From Ascaris suum (lineage: Eukaryota; Nematoda; Chromadorea; Rhabditida; Ascarididae), in NCBI GenBank assembly GCA_013433145.1, contig CM024172.1, positions 12,829,553 to 12,893,552 of the forward strand: a stretch of DNA of 64,000 nt. Reading direction: 5' to 3'. This document shows, piece by piece, positions 50,360-62,743 of this stretch. Numbering within the stretch: the first letter of the stretch is position 1; every line of letters begins with the position of its first letter. Made by a program: the position numbers and the translations under genes. A model generated the notes under the pieces. It had not been told where the DNA came from. It worked only from the letters and a program-made list of their open reading frames with translations, and made no database searches.

Positions 50360-52105
50360 TTACACAATATTTGATACTTGGGACTCATTCATTTCGATAT
50401 CTGCCGCAATATCGTTGAGCTCCACGAAACGATGTGGACACGGACCACCTTGGATGGCGAGACCAATGCCTGAAGAAGGAGCATTTCATAGGCTTTCATA
50501 AAATACTGCAGTTCACTATTTATGGCACTCAGAAATTAGTAAACTTATGCAAGGTTGTTAATTTAATATTCTCTGACACAACAAATGGTTTGAATAATCT
50601 CCTATAGCGATTATTTGAAATATTTGTTCATGTAATTTTGATTATTTTGGTAGTGTGCTCGAATAACCAGTTTTGATGAGTACCCGCAGACATGAGATTT
50701 TCTTGCCAAATTGCAGAGTATGGCGCAGCTACATTTGCTCTCGGTTTCGAGGAACTCCTAAGAACGACAATGGAAAACCGTTAGGCATTTGACAGCGACT
50801 TATTAAATTCTCATTGGTTTTCCTGACTTACTTCAGCCTTTCAGCTTTCTCAAAATGAGAGTGCTACTAATAAATATGTAGTAGAGTACATATTAATTTA
50901 TTGATATTATGATGGAGCCTTGGAAAAGGTTCATCTATTTAGAATTAAATATGGGTCTACAAACACAGACACCATAAAAAATTTGTGCAGTTAAAATTCC
51001 CATGGCAAAAAATTTTGAACTGAATTACGAATGCATTTATTTGCAACCGTTTAGTTAGGCGATGGAATTTCGTTGTTTGAAACGTTGAAATTGTCTACAT
51101 ATGCTATTTTTAGAGGTCTAGTTGAATTATTTCTCATTTACATGTTGCGCTCAAAATCTTCAGCTAGTGACCACTCCTCCAGCTTTCGTATGTAATAAAT
51201 TAATGCTTTCCCAAATTTTGGTATTCAAATGTGCCATCCATCTCGTCTTCCCGCTCTTCGCATCACGCACCAAGTACCCTGCTGCTGTTATGTCTATTCA
51301 TAGACAATGCCGTCCATTTTTAATCGGCCCGAGATTCGCAAGCAAATCGTGCTTTTAGAATCGTCTGCCCAATGTTTTACCTTTCATGGTATTTTACCGA
51401 TCTGTTATATGATTCCGACTATGAAAGCTGCTGCTTCTTTCGGTTTGTTAAGTAATCTATAGCATTGTCAAGTCTGCTTGATTATGCTCACTACCTCCCC
51501 CACTTTCTCTTCTCCTCTCCGTTAAAGAGAAGTGGCATCCCGAATGCCAGCTATTTGTTGAGCACCCACAAGAACACAAAAGCCCTCTTGAATGAGGTTC
51601 TTCTCATCAATAAAGGCTCTTCGGTGGGCAGATATCAGCAGATGTGCACTCTTAAGGAATGACAAGCCTTACACAGAGAAAAGTACAGCTCAAATTACGT
51701 AGAAAGCACAGCTTAAAATTATCGGGATTATTTTACATCATACATATGAATGCCATTTTGATACAATCACACTAAGAGGTTTACACAAAAAACTTTGAAA
51801 TATAACCCCTCCCCACCCGTTGGATGGGATCTCCAGCGTTCTTAACATGCAGTTTATTATCTGCCTTCAGAAAACACTACAATGCATGACCGCATAGCAG
51901 AAGGACTGTAGCGTCAAGGCTGATCCAGCGCATGCAACTCACTTGAAAACGGCAGTAAATGTCATATAATAGCACCTTCAGCAATGCGCTTTTTTGCCGA
52001 GTTCTCCAGTTTCTCGTATTTTTTGCTGAGCCAACTGCATCGTAGGGGCTGCGCGAGCAGATATATAAGAAGTAGGCAAAGCAGAACCTGGCGAGTGACA
52101 AACAT
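50360..52105 (-). CDS. Divergent cecropin-like precursor, copy C
   Basis: Exon 1 (52105-51976) and exon 2 (50469-50360) join at G|GC, the same codon as in the other copies, across a 1506-bp intron (acceptor ccttcttcag). The 79-residue product has a 23-residue signal peptide (MFVTRQVLLCLLLIYLLAQP, LRC). The mature region begins SWLSKKYEKLENSAKKRIAE and continues GIGLAIQGGP. Against P1 it changes T6K, A7Y, K8E, S19A, A23G and I24L. Where P1 has the tetrabasic RRRR, this copy has Cys-Pro-His-Arg, so normal release of the mature peptide is doubtful. The tail (FVELNDIAADIEMNESQVSN, IV) is acidic. Both exons are open and a promoter is present, so it may be functional with a new form, or a gene early in decay. 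Confidence 0.85.
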
Positions 52106-52166
52106 AGTGAGTGCTGAACAGCGTTTCCACAAACAGATAGCGAATGCTTTCATCATCGCTCTCGAC

Positions 52167-52214
52167 TATTAATAGGTTTTGCTCATCGTTTGGAACTGCG
52201 ATTTCCATGAATCA
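52167..52214 (-). promoter_or_regulatory. Promoter of cecropin gene C
   Basis: On the minus strand TGATTCAT (52214-52207) lies 40 bp upstream of TATTAATA (52174-52167), 69 bp before the ATG at 52105. The TGATTCAT context (TCTGTGATTCATG) is identical to copy A. The TATA box is weaker than in the other copies and lacks the GGCGGAA extension. Confidence 0.65.
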
Positions 52215-55178
52215 CAGACGCATTAGCAGTCCGCCTACTTGAAATGTGTTCATCTTCAAATAGAATGTTTTAAAATGTGCATATTCAGGATTTGAACTGA
52301 ATGTTGAGATCTATGATGTTAATGTTGCATAGTTGGTGCACTAAAGAAACACTGAAACGCAAGTTAGTTTACTACTACTATTGATCGAAATTTCTTTGTA
52401 GCACTGTGTGTAGAGGAAAAATTAACATGGGAGCTGCAAAATATTGCACCAAGAGCAAGACACATCGATACTACAGCGACAAACTTAATAAAAGAAGCGA
52501 TGTGGCACTAAATGCCCCACTGATCAACAGTTGTATTCGCGTACCGTTTCCAGGCGTGGTTTACACTCATTAAGCAATCCTCTATGTTCTATTTACCTGA
52601 AAAATTGCTGACTTCAGCCCGGGCCAACTGTTCCACAAAAACTTACAACCCGTGATTTCAGTACAATCCGTGTGCGGTAGTGAGTGGCCTTTTTCTGACC
52701 TCTAGCCAATGAAATAAAATTGAAACAGACTATGTCATTTCTGAATGACTCGTGGGTGTAGCCGCAGGTACGGTCATATTTGACGGATCCCGTCACACAT
52801 GTTTCTTTCCTCCAGTTTTATGAGTGACGTGCTTGGCAATGAGGGTGAAGCGTGTGAGCTTTTCAACAGTAAACTTAAACAATTAAATGTGCGTATTCAG
52901 TTAAAAATCCAAAAACTTGATGACGTTGTATGCGTCTAAACGAGAAAATCTTTCTATTCGAGTCTGTCACATCTCTACTCTCTGTTAATGTTAGGTATGC
53001 TCATGTGTTAAGTCTCTGCCTTGCTAAAGCTCCATCGTGCTCAGACCGACCATTGAAGAATGTGCGCTACTTGAATTGATTCGGACTTAAAAGCTGCATT
53101 TCATCAATACACGAGTGTGCTGTACGCTTTTAGTATAAAATTAAATGCTGCACACGATCCAACATAGACGGCGTCGACATAAGCAGTCGCTCCCCTTCAC
53201 CGAGAACCCATAGCATCTCTTCGCCAACCGAACCGAATAAACTGTTGCGAAAAAGAAAGCCAAATTCAGTGAGACTGCCATATCCAGCAGAACAGTAATT
53301 GCGTTGCAGCGCTACTGTCAAGCCTGAACCTTGATTCGGTTAACTTTAAGCAGAGTTGCGAGCACCTAAGAAATTATGGCAAGAAATTTTTGCCAAGCAC
53401 GCAATTTGCAAGCAGTCGGCTGGCACTTACGCTACTCGCATGGTAAGGAGCAAGTAGACAGATGTCCTAGAAAGCTTCTGCGGCTCCTCACCTGACGATC
53501 GCTTTCACAATTTACTGGCGGAATGTTGAAAAGCCTTTCAAGTTGGGGCTGTCACGGTAAACGCTATTGCATCTCGCTGACCTTACTAATCCGTTTTACA
53601 AGTTAATGAAGAAACAGCATATAAAATATTGCTTTCTTATTTTTACTACCTCGGCCACCCATCCAAATTTCCTGCGAAAGATTCGCCCCCTCTGACACGA
53701 CCACTGAATAAAAAATCCACAGGCATAAAATGAATGTAAATGTTTTTCCCCTTTAGATGCCCACAGTTTTTAATGAATCTGATGGACGCTTGAATATTGT
53801 ATCGGATGTCGCTGCATGACAACATCACAACCACCAAACTTTGTAACTCTAGCTCAGATAGTTGTGTGGCTGAAATCTTCGCAGACATAGAAGAACACAT
53901 ACGCACGCACATGGCGCTGCCACAATGCACTCTGGCTGAGCAAATTTTTAGCCCATAAAAATTTCATTTTCCTAGCTTTGGTACATGTAATTTACCCACT
54001 ACAATTGCTGAAACTGCCTGGTTTGTCGAGCGAAAGTGTGCGTCGTCTGGCCGCTCGAACATGTACCCTCCGCCCCCTTCCCTTCATTTGCTTAATTTAT
54101 GCATATTTTGCCTAGCGAACTCGAAGGACTCGCAAAAAAACGATGATGAATGTACTCCGGTAAAGTCGCCAGGAAGAAAGGATCACAGAATCGCTTTCCA
54201 AGGAACAGAGGTGGGGAAGGGGGAGGATGGGTGGGTGAGCAGTTCCCACAGCGTACTACAGGATAGCACTAATGTTGCTTCTGAACCCCTTATAACACGT
54301 TGTTCAGAAACCGACGCACATGCGGTAGTCAGATCAAATTTTTGAAAAATAACGAAGCATATTATGCATAGGCAAATAAGCATGTGTTAACCGCAGTGCC
54401 TGTGGTAGAACAAACTGATAAAGCGTTTTTCAACCGTGTATGTGTAAATATAACTAAACTGAGTATTAAATGTGACAAATCCGAATTGTGATACTAAACT
54501 GAGTACAATCTAGAGAGATAATTACCTCATCTTCAGCAGAGTTCGTAAATTTTGGATTAATAGTACTTCTTCACCCGAAAGGAAGATCGCTGCGACTCCT
54601 AACTGCGTAGCAAAGTGCGCCTGTCATGCTCTCAATGCAAGATGAGTGGGACGCTGACAATCGCAGAAAATAATTATTTTGGCATGGCACACAGCAGTCC
54701 ACAGCATATGCCCCTCTCGATCCAGAAAATTTTCGCGTTTTGTGGAAGCAAATAAGCAGCAAGAGTGCCATAATATGAAACACTGCATTCGTTCATTTTA
54801 TGCGGATGCCGGTCTTGTTTTCCATATTACCACCACCTTTCACCCAAAAGCATACAACTGGATATGATGGCAAGGTATACAACTAAAAGCGCGTGTGATA
54901 ACACTGTTTCTGAAATGTTGTCCAATGCATTCGCTTCTAAAGAACAAGAACAAAATAATGCAAATGCTGAAATGCAAATAGAACTAGAAGACAGTCAAGT
55001 CAGTTTTCACTCATAAATTCTCAACCAACAGATACTGCAGTAAAGAATTTTTAATTGATCTACGATGACGACCAAACGAGCCGGTATAATATACAAACAA
55101 TCGAAGTATCTAGCTACACATTCGATAAGACTCGCAAATACTTCTCATTTCAACGAGAACTGATGACGGACATACGTA
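52215..55178. other. Intergenic region, no gene supported
   Basis: Open frames of up to 94 codons occur on both strands (53930-53646 minus, 54061-54345 plus), without splice signals or recognisable products. Confidence 0.55.
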
Positions 55179-55910
55179 TCAATCTTCGCGATAGAGATCT
55201 TCCACACCGAACTGCGTTACACCTTCCTCAAACGGAATATTTACCACCTGCAACAGTGCAGATTAGATACTGCGTGAATGGGCAATTCCCCTCAAAGACC
55301 ACTTCCGATATTTGCATGTAAATCGCTGTGCTACCATGCATTCCATCTTTAACGAATCACGATAGCTTAGCAAACGTACACGATACAAACTTAATGACAA
55401 CCCACATCAGCCATTCTGAAATCGAGTCTCCGAATGCAGCCAAAGTCAAATCATTTCCGCTGACTGTGATAAAATAGGTGTCTTGTAGAACAATTAGCAA
55501 TTTACAATTCACAGTCTGTCCAAGAAATCAATCATGCATAAAATTATTGTTCGACAACTTATCTGGATAAATTTCTTCGCAATCAACCACATTTATCTAA
55601 TCCTGCTGACTTTTAACGGACGTCTATCTTATCAAATTATTTTTACTCGGCTTTCCATTTCCGTACATATTAGATAATTTCAGGCTGCCCGCAACCAAGA
55701 AATTCACCACACAAGAAAATCTAGTAAAAACGAGAGGAAACATGCAGCCGACCTTCATAAGATAGCGCATTTCATCCTTAGCCAACCACTTCTTATTCCT
55801 AGCTGCTTCGGCTGCCTTCGCCACTTGTTTTTCGTGTTCCCATTCCCGAATATCTGCGTGATATTCACGAATCTTTCGAAGTCTGTAGGCTCCCCACATT
55901 ATACCAAGGC
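55179..55910 (-). CDS. ATP synthase subunit e, last two exons (5' incomplete)
   Basis: Exon 55910-55753 enters with two bases and reads LGIMWGAYRLRKIREYHADI, then REWEHEKQVAKAAEAARNKK and WLAKDEMRYLMK, and leaves at AAG|gtcggc in phase 0. Exon 55247-55179 (acceptor cactgttgcag) reads VVNIPFEEGVTQFGVEDLYR, then ED and a TGA stop. The G-x-x-x-GAYR membrane motif followed by a charged coiled-coil-like helix is that of ATP synthase subunit e, and the sequence agrees with the nematode protein as I recall it. Subunit e is a small inner-membrane protein that stabilises dimers of the mitochondrial F1Fo ATP synthase. About 75 residues are seen; an N-terminal exon of roughly 20-25 residues should lie upstream (higher coordinates) and was not found. 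The 91-codon minus frame reading past the donor is an artefact. Confidence 0.8.
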
Positions 55911-58900
55911 CTGTAATACGGATCTTCCAGAAACCTCTCTAAACATTACCGCATAAACTAAGTCTACTCAGGCATATTCTTGAACAGGGGCACATTCCTG
56001 TCTCCCGAATTTCCCGCAGTTGTTGAATATTGCATAAGTTCAATAGGACCTCTCAAAATACGTTTCTCTCATCTGGATATAAAAATGAACAGGAAGGCAG
56101 CAGAAGAAATTCTACAGCACAATGTGCCGAAGTTTTGAAAGCTCACATATATGCATGAAAAATTCAAATAAATGGAGATTTGCGCCAAAACTATCGACGT
56201 GATGTAGAGAATTTATCTTGCAAGAGATCCTTGGACCTCCTGGTTGTTTCGATCCTTAGAGCTTTTACTGGTTGTTTCGATTGCCTCACTTGGAAGACTT
56301 GGCCATTATCTGTTCATCTTAACCAGAAATTTTCGGCGCACCTACCATACGTGAAAATTTCAACACGCTTCATAAACAAGGAAAGGGACAACATGAATTA
56401 GCAGTGAGGTTCCAAGAAAAGAGGCTATGAAAATATCCGATGACTCTGAATGCTGCTTCCAATCGACAAAAATTTGATCCACTTGCATAGATTTTGACGA
56501 ATGAAGAAAGCCTCGGCAAAATGCTTGGGGAACCAAGATAATGGTGCTATGGTAGTTTAAATCTCATTTTTGATCAGTGAGAAGGGCTAACAATTTGGTA
56601 GAAGATTAATAAAAAGGTCGAAAGTTTCCTTTAAATCGCCTGAAAATCGGAACAATGAAAAAAGGGAAGCGCGTCGAAATTTCTAGACCTTTATCAAGTG
56701 AAGCAGACAGAAAAAATTTGGAAATACACCCAAGCAAGTCACATCATTAGAAACATGTAAAACGGCACTCAATTTTGCCCCTTTCTGGGTGAGTATTGTA
56801 AGGAGCCGCGTCCCCCTGTGTTGCTATTCTCAGATGCTTTAAAAAATGGGAGAAGTGCAAGATCGACGAAATTAAGAAATCGAAACATCGATGGAAAAAG
56901 AACATGGTGACTCCGAGTGAGGTACAAGTGAGTTCCTTTCCTTGAGGTCTATTCAGCATTAGCAACTGCAAAATTCTTTTGACGTTGGGAACCCGTGACT
57001 TTTTTAAGGGCAGCTGTGAGATCTGAAATTTTGTCGTTAGCTCAGCAATATAACATCAACAAATGCATCGAAAAGGGAGGTAATATGGGTGCAGACAAAG
57101 GTGAAGGCAGGTTAGAATAGAGTGGGCATCTACAGTCCGGAGCGCTAGGAGAATGGCAACCGATCGTTAAAAAGAAAAGTCTCAGAAACCATACCCAAGG
57201 CGACATATCGCGAAAACCGGATGAGAGGCGAAACATGGATTGCCGGCGGAAGGATCACAGCGTTGGGGTGACGAGGGAACGACATCGCAAAGACCTGAAA
57301 TAGACATCAACTCACAACTAAAACAAAGCAATGAAACAAGGAAACGCTGGAGTCGTAGATAATGAGAATCGCACACGGAGTCATCAAAAACACCCTTGAC
57401 ATCCTTGCAATTGCAGAAACATTCTCCGACAACGCATTACGCTTCTCAGTTTTGTTTCTTGTGAAATCTACAGTGTACATTCACTAGCACATGATAAAGC
57501 GAATCGTTAAGGGAAAAGAGTAGAACAAATGCAAACACAAGGTATTGCTGATCGTTTGAAAGTTGGTATGCACTCTGTTACGAAAGCAATTTGCAATTTG
57601 TAATAAGTTTTTTTTATTTTCTGATAGAGGTGAGCAATGGAAATGATAACATTCTAAAGATGTTCCATGACATTTAAGTTATTTTTATCAAAAAATAATG
57701 CTTAAGGCTGGCAAAATGTTTGTCGTATTACATGAATCCGAAAAAGTTCAACATATTAAGCACCGTTTAGCTATATCATGTGTCCATAGTAAAAAGGATC
57801 CTTGGAAAGGAAGGAAAGGAAGGGAATTAGTAAGTATGGTATTTCAATCAGATTCGTCATCACTAGCATTCATTTCTACACCATACAGTTTTAAATCAGC
57901 TCGATGGAGTAGCCACATATTATTCGTATAATTACGTTCAAGTGCACTTGAAAAAGAGACCCCCCCCCTCCACCCATCACATCCACCCACTTCCATTCTC
58001 TTCATCCTGCTTTCTTCCCTTATAAGGACTTATAATAAGAAAAATTAATTATGCAATTCGTTGTTATATCTTAGGAATTGACAGAGTCAAGCAACACAAT
58101 TGTAATATGAACAGCCACAGATGTTACGCGCACAGTACAATCCGATTCCAAAAACAATACCAACGAAAACTTGTGACGTGCACATGTCGTTCGACTTGGA
58201 TGCTTTGCTGCGTTGGAACAAATCCTTCATAACTCTTCAGCGATGAATAATTCGTTCAGCATTCGCCCACTTTTCGTTGCAAGACCGAAAACATTCAAAA
58301 TACACAATTTTCGCTTTTATCGAAACAATCAAAGAAAGAAGAAAAAAGATGCTCGTAATATATTTTTCAAATTAGTATATAGTAAGTACGTATGAAAATT
58401 GTTGTCAGAATTAGAAAGACGGAAACTATGGAAAATGCATACGAATTTAGACCAATAACAATGGTAATGATGAAGCGTTGAATTTTTTGAAGAATTGTGA
58501 TCGAATATGCAATGCAAAATTCTCAAGTGTAATTGTGAACCTATCTATTCACTATTTTGGATGATGGTCAGTTCTGTTTCATTCGCATTTCTGTATCCCT
58601 TAAAGCCTGTAATCACCTTAGATATTTAGAGAAAACAATCCGTCCATTGATATCACATTGAGGTAAGCTATGCGAATCACCGTATGAAGTATCATATAAT
58701 CCTATGAAAGAAAGTAACTGAATAAATTTCTAGCACCACATATTGCTGCTGCATCCGATACATAGTGAACAGAAATTAGCATTTACAAAGCTTCGAAATG
58801 CAAGCGCATATCAGCTGCGAACACCTGCAGGTAGAACTTACGTTTGAAACAATTTAAGCGTGAAGTAAATTCCTCGATGCAGTCGCTAATAGGTAAAACA

Positions 58901-59867
58901 TGCAAGTGTTGACGGTGGGTTGCAACAACTCGGCCGATTCGGTTGAGTGTTGTATCCAATGGTTTTTCACGTTCGAATCAAGAGTATAACTCTGCTTTTC
59001 TCCATTTCCATTCCATTTTTCCATTTATGGTTACTTGCATGCTTATTGATTTCACTTTGGCTCCTGCATGCCTACATTTTTTTGAATCGCAAGCATCTTT
59101 TTTCGAAGGTCGTCATTGCTTTTAAGTCATTTTGCAAGCCATAGGTTCGATACATAGCCGCCGATTGTTGCAGAGCGTTGGTAGACCTTTCCTGTCCCCA
59201 GAAGTTTCGACGGATTTCTGCTGGTTTGACACTAAAATTTTCTGGGCTGATCTGTCAACGATGTGCGAATCCTTATGAATATGTCAATACTTTTGGCACG
59301 GAACTATTTCGCATTTTGTCGGCGAAAATGCAGCGTATAAAAAACTTTAAAGCGTCACAACTAGCAAAGTAAACGTCGCAAGAAAAGATGAAATGATATT
59401 TGAGCGTTTTGCTCAGCCATGTTCCGCCTATTGTAGACACGCTTGCAACTAAAACTGAAAAAAGTGTGGCGTCGAGGATCTGCTGATTTTGCCCGCGATG
59501 ACTGAGTCTTAAATGCACTCTTTGAGGCTCCAGCACTAATGTTGCACCGGTGTATTTCTTAAGTTTTGCAAAACTTTTTTATTCTTTTCATTCAGTTGCG
59601 GGATCGTCGGGATGCACTTAACACTGCTATCATTGCAAATTACTTTTTATTTTCTCTCAATTAGGCTTTTACACAGATATTCCTGAGACATGCGCCGTCT
59701 GGCAGTAGGCAATCCTCCTGCTCCTGTTCGCAGTGCGCAATATGGAGCTATTGCGCTACCAATTTTCGAGTTGCGATAGAAGTTGTATAAGAAAAGAAGT
59801 GAACTCCCAGTTTTGCTGAGAGCAAAGAACTGATCTGCGTAAAGCACACAATCATCTTTAGTAATCC
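55911..59867. other. Intergenic region, may hold the missing first exon of ATP synthase e
   Basis: No exon could be supported. It includes a C9 run at 57962 and a 14-base direct repeat (CTGGTTGTTTCGAT) near 56240-56284. Other short open frames are unconvincing. Confidence 0.5.
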
Positions 59868-59950
59868 GCTAATGTGCCCAATTTTCCAATTCCTTTCGTT
59901 TCTTTGCCGAGTTGACTGCCTTAGGTTAATAGCAGCAATGAGCACATCGT
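59868..59950 (-). pseudogene. Probable decayed cecropin exon 1
   Basis: On the minus strand a frame reads MCSLLLLT, stop, then GSQLGKETKGIGKLG, in register with the signal end and SWLSKKYEKLENSA of copy C. The DNA GCAGTCAACTCGGCAAAGAAACG resembles GCAGTTGGCTCAGCAAAAAATACG at the start of copy C's mature region. Trp is replaced by Gln, and a TAA lies between signal and mature parts. No second exon is seen. It lies about 0.5 kb from copy D in opposite orientation. The match is short and could be partly chance. Confidence 0.42.
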
Positions 59951-60336
59951 TAAAAGAGAAAGGATTGATCGGTAAGCGGCAGGCGCAGCGTGAAATAGCA
60001 ATATGATCACAGCTGCGAATTGATGGACCGTTTTGTGCCACGTTGCGGTTTTTATGAAGTTTACCATCAAGTTTTTCGCTCCAACGTCGATGTGTCATGC
60101 TGTCGGCACAATGCATCTCTAGCATTCCATTAGCCAACTTCGGAAGAGCATCATGCCTACATCCTGTCAACGTATATATATTTCGATTGTGGCTCAATAT
60201 TTGAATATAATCCGCACTGTTTGCACATACTTCAAACGAACCAAGCGCTATACTGAAACATCCCAAATACCTCTTCTTTGTCGAAAACCAATTCGTCGCA
60301 TTCAAAAAATGAGACTGCAAAATGTGTGATGTCGCG

Positions 60337-60394
60337 TGACTCATAGACTGCAAAAATGACGCACATTTATAACGCAAGTGAAACGTTATAAATA
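60337..60394 (+). promoter_or_regulatory. Promoter of cecropin gene D
   Basis: A perfect AP-1-type TGACTCAT (60337-60344) lies 50 bp upstream of TATAAATA (60387-60394), which continues into GGCGGAA and begins 84 bp before the ATG at 60471. The upstream ACTGCAAAATGTGTGATG block matches copy A closely. Confidence 0.75.
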
Positions 60395-60470
60395 GGCGGA
60401 AACATCCATCGAGTGCCATACGAACTGCATTTCCTATCCACCTATCATAACCCATTGCATACTACTCGTC

Positions 60471-60917
60471 ATGCTTGCTACTCGTCGTGCTTTAGTGTGT
60501 ATGTTCCTCATATATCTGTTGGTGCAAACGGCAGAAAGCAGCTGGCTCAGCAAAACCGCCAAGAAACTTGAGAACTCAGCAAAGAAACGCATCTCTGAAG
60601 GTAGAAACTTTTATTGAATATTTAAGGTAAATTTATTCCACGACAATCATAACCTGAACGTTGGCCTACTAGTAATTAGTCTCGCTTTGTCATAAACGAA
60701 ATGCTCGTTTTCTTCTCATTAGTTAATCACATTTTACACAGAAATGACTCTAACCTCTGATAAACAATTCACTTAAAGTTATCTTCTTTGAGGCATTGCT
60801 ATCGCCATAAAGGGTGGCTCGCGCAGGCGCCGTTCCGTTGGAGAGGAGGACGCGATACCTTCACATATTGAGGTGAATAAATTCTTCTTGCGCAAACCAG
60901 CGAAGGAACACATATAA
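60471..60917 (+). CDS. Cecropin P-type antimicrobial peptide precursor, copy D
   Basis: Exon 1 (60471-60600) and exon 2 (60793-60917) join at G|GC across a 192-bp intron. The 84-residue precursor has a signal peptide (MLATRRALVCMFLIYLLVQT, AES) nearly the same as copy A. The mature peptide begins SWLSKTAKKLENSAKKRISE and ends IAIAIKGGSR: Q27K and P30S relative to P1, adding one positive charge. The RRRR processing site is kept. The tail (SVGEEDAIPSHIEVNKFFLR, KPAKEHI) resembles that of copy B at its end (EV..FFL....E.I) rather than copy A. I believe this is the peptide published as cecropin P3, but cannot check the numbering. Confidence 0.94.
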
Positions 60918-62743
60918 TTGTTGCTGACAACAACATTTGCCCTTATGTGTGACCGAACGATACGTTTTCATTGAATCCAGTGAATACCATCCGACATATC
61001 TTGACTGGCTTGTGCACATCTATAATCGAATGATGCCTTCGTGTGCAAGTGCTAACGTGTACGTATAAAGCAAGATTAATTTATTGTTTGCACACGCGAA
61101 ACTGTGTTGCAGAAAGCTGGAAGGACGCATTCATGACCAGCGGCCGTCTTCTACTTCATAGAATGTTTTACTCTTTCTGTTCTAGCGCAGTGCGCGCAGT
61201 GTGCTGGCTAATGACAACTGCAATTAGTAAGGAGGAGGATGCGGGAGAAGGCGCAATAGATGAAAGCGCAGTAACTAACACGGAGAGCTCTGAAACTGAA
61301 TCGTATTGCTAATTTTTCTTCGAAGAAGTATGTGCAAAACAAGTTACAGAAGTGGCGGTCGACCAGAACACCAACAGTCCCGTTGGCTATAGTGAAAGCG
61401 TGTTCAAGTATACCAAAGATGCAAAGAAAGTAAGCGAATAAGTTAAGCCAACAAATGATTTTTCTATACAACTCACTAAACGCAAAAAAAGAAGCCCGAA
61501 GAATGTCATGAGTACAAAGCAGGACCTTCCCTGCAAAATGCAAACAGCAAAATGAACTAAACATTCGGAGGAATTAATCGTAACTGGAGAGTTATGGTAT
61601 CTTTGTTGAAACGGGCCGGAGCACAATGGCCTTTTTCATTAACCTCTGCGTTTACGCCCAACTTAGAATGTTCCTTTTATGTGATCATTTCGTCAAGCAT
61701 TGGCCAAAAGCAAACTTCTTACCGCTATTTCCAATTTTGATCGAGGAAACCGTTCCTCAAAAAGACAGTTTGCCAGCATCCACAAATTATTCGTAGGTAA
61801 TTCGAGAACTTAGCGCTCTGTGACTGACACAGCTAAAAATCTTCTGTGTTGAAACATGGTGCTGCTATCCTCAGAAATTCGTAACGTTGGCGTGATACTT
61901 CACAAGAAAAACGCTGAACACTCCGTTCAAATTTCTGTTGCCAATATTCCTGTTGCTGACTCGCAAGTGTCGTTATGAAAAATTTGCATATTGCGATGTT
62001 GTGATTGTGCATGTGCATGAGCATCAACGCATCTCCATATCTGTCTGGTAGTTTAAATTCGAAATCCGAAAATACTGTAGCCATGAATCGTTCAGATTAA
62101 AATGCACGCCCAAGATGACGTCGTGCGCATTGTGTTACATTGATTAATCACCTCCCGAAGAATTAAAAACATTTAAATATTTGGCAAGATTCACTGCGTT
62201 TCATACCGTTCGATTCATCGTTGTACACTGACCGAGTTAAAAAAAAAATATTTGCTTTTTTGCGAAAGACCTCCTGACTGTGCTCTCAACTGCATATGCA
62301 TTACCTCGCATATGAATCATCTGTCCGTAATTAATGAGACCTGTTGTTCATTAGTGAGAAATGGCAACATCTATATCACGCAAGTTCCTCTAGTATATTT
62401 CATCACTTCCTGAATGGAGAAACCTGTGGTTCACCGATGTTGATAACACTTGCTAGAACTCATGACTAGAACTAGAACTAAAATTCGTCGTGTTGTGCAC
62501 TGCATTGCTGGTGCAGTGGAAGAGCTTCTAAAATTTGAAGCTCTTTTCTTGGAGTTTATAGCAAAGTTGTTCCCACCATCATCAACAAGCCGGTGATGTA
62601 AGCCATCGTCCTGGTTCAAATCCTGCTCACCTGTTAGTTCACCTTATCTTCCTTCTATTTTTAATGGGACTGAACATGCTGAACGAACTTCCATTCAGCA
62701 ACCTTTCCTCATAGATCAAGCCAGCTATAATACTCTTTTACAG
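60918..62743. other. Right flank of cecropin copy D, no gene supported
   Basis: The first 170 bases resemble the 3' flank of copy A. Beyond that there are short open frames on both strands (61043-61312 plus, 61564-61208 minus, 62084-61833 minus) without support. Confidence 0.55.

Noticed and set aside
61095..61140. GCAGAAAGCTGG downstream of copy D, resembling the signal/mature junction
   Set aside because: The match is 12 bases only and the following codons do not resemble the peptide.
62600..62640. GGTTCAAATCC, a tRNA B-box-like word
   Set aside because: The flanks do not form a T-stem or acceptor stem.
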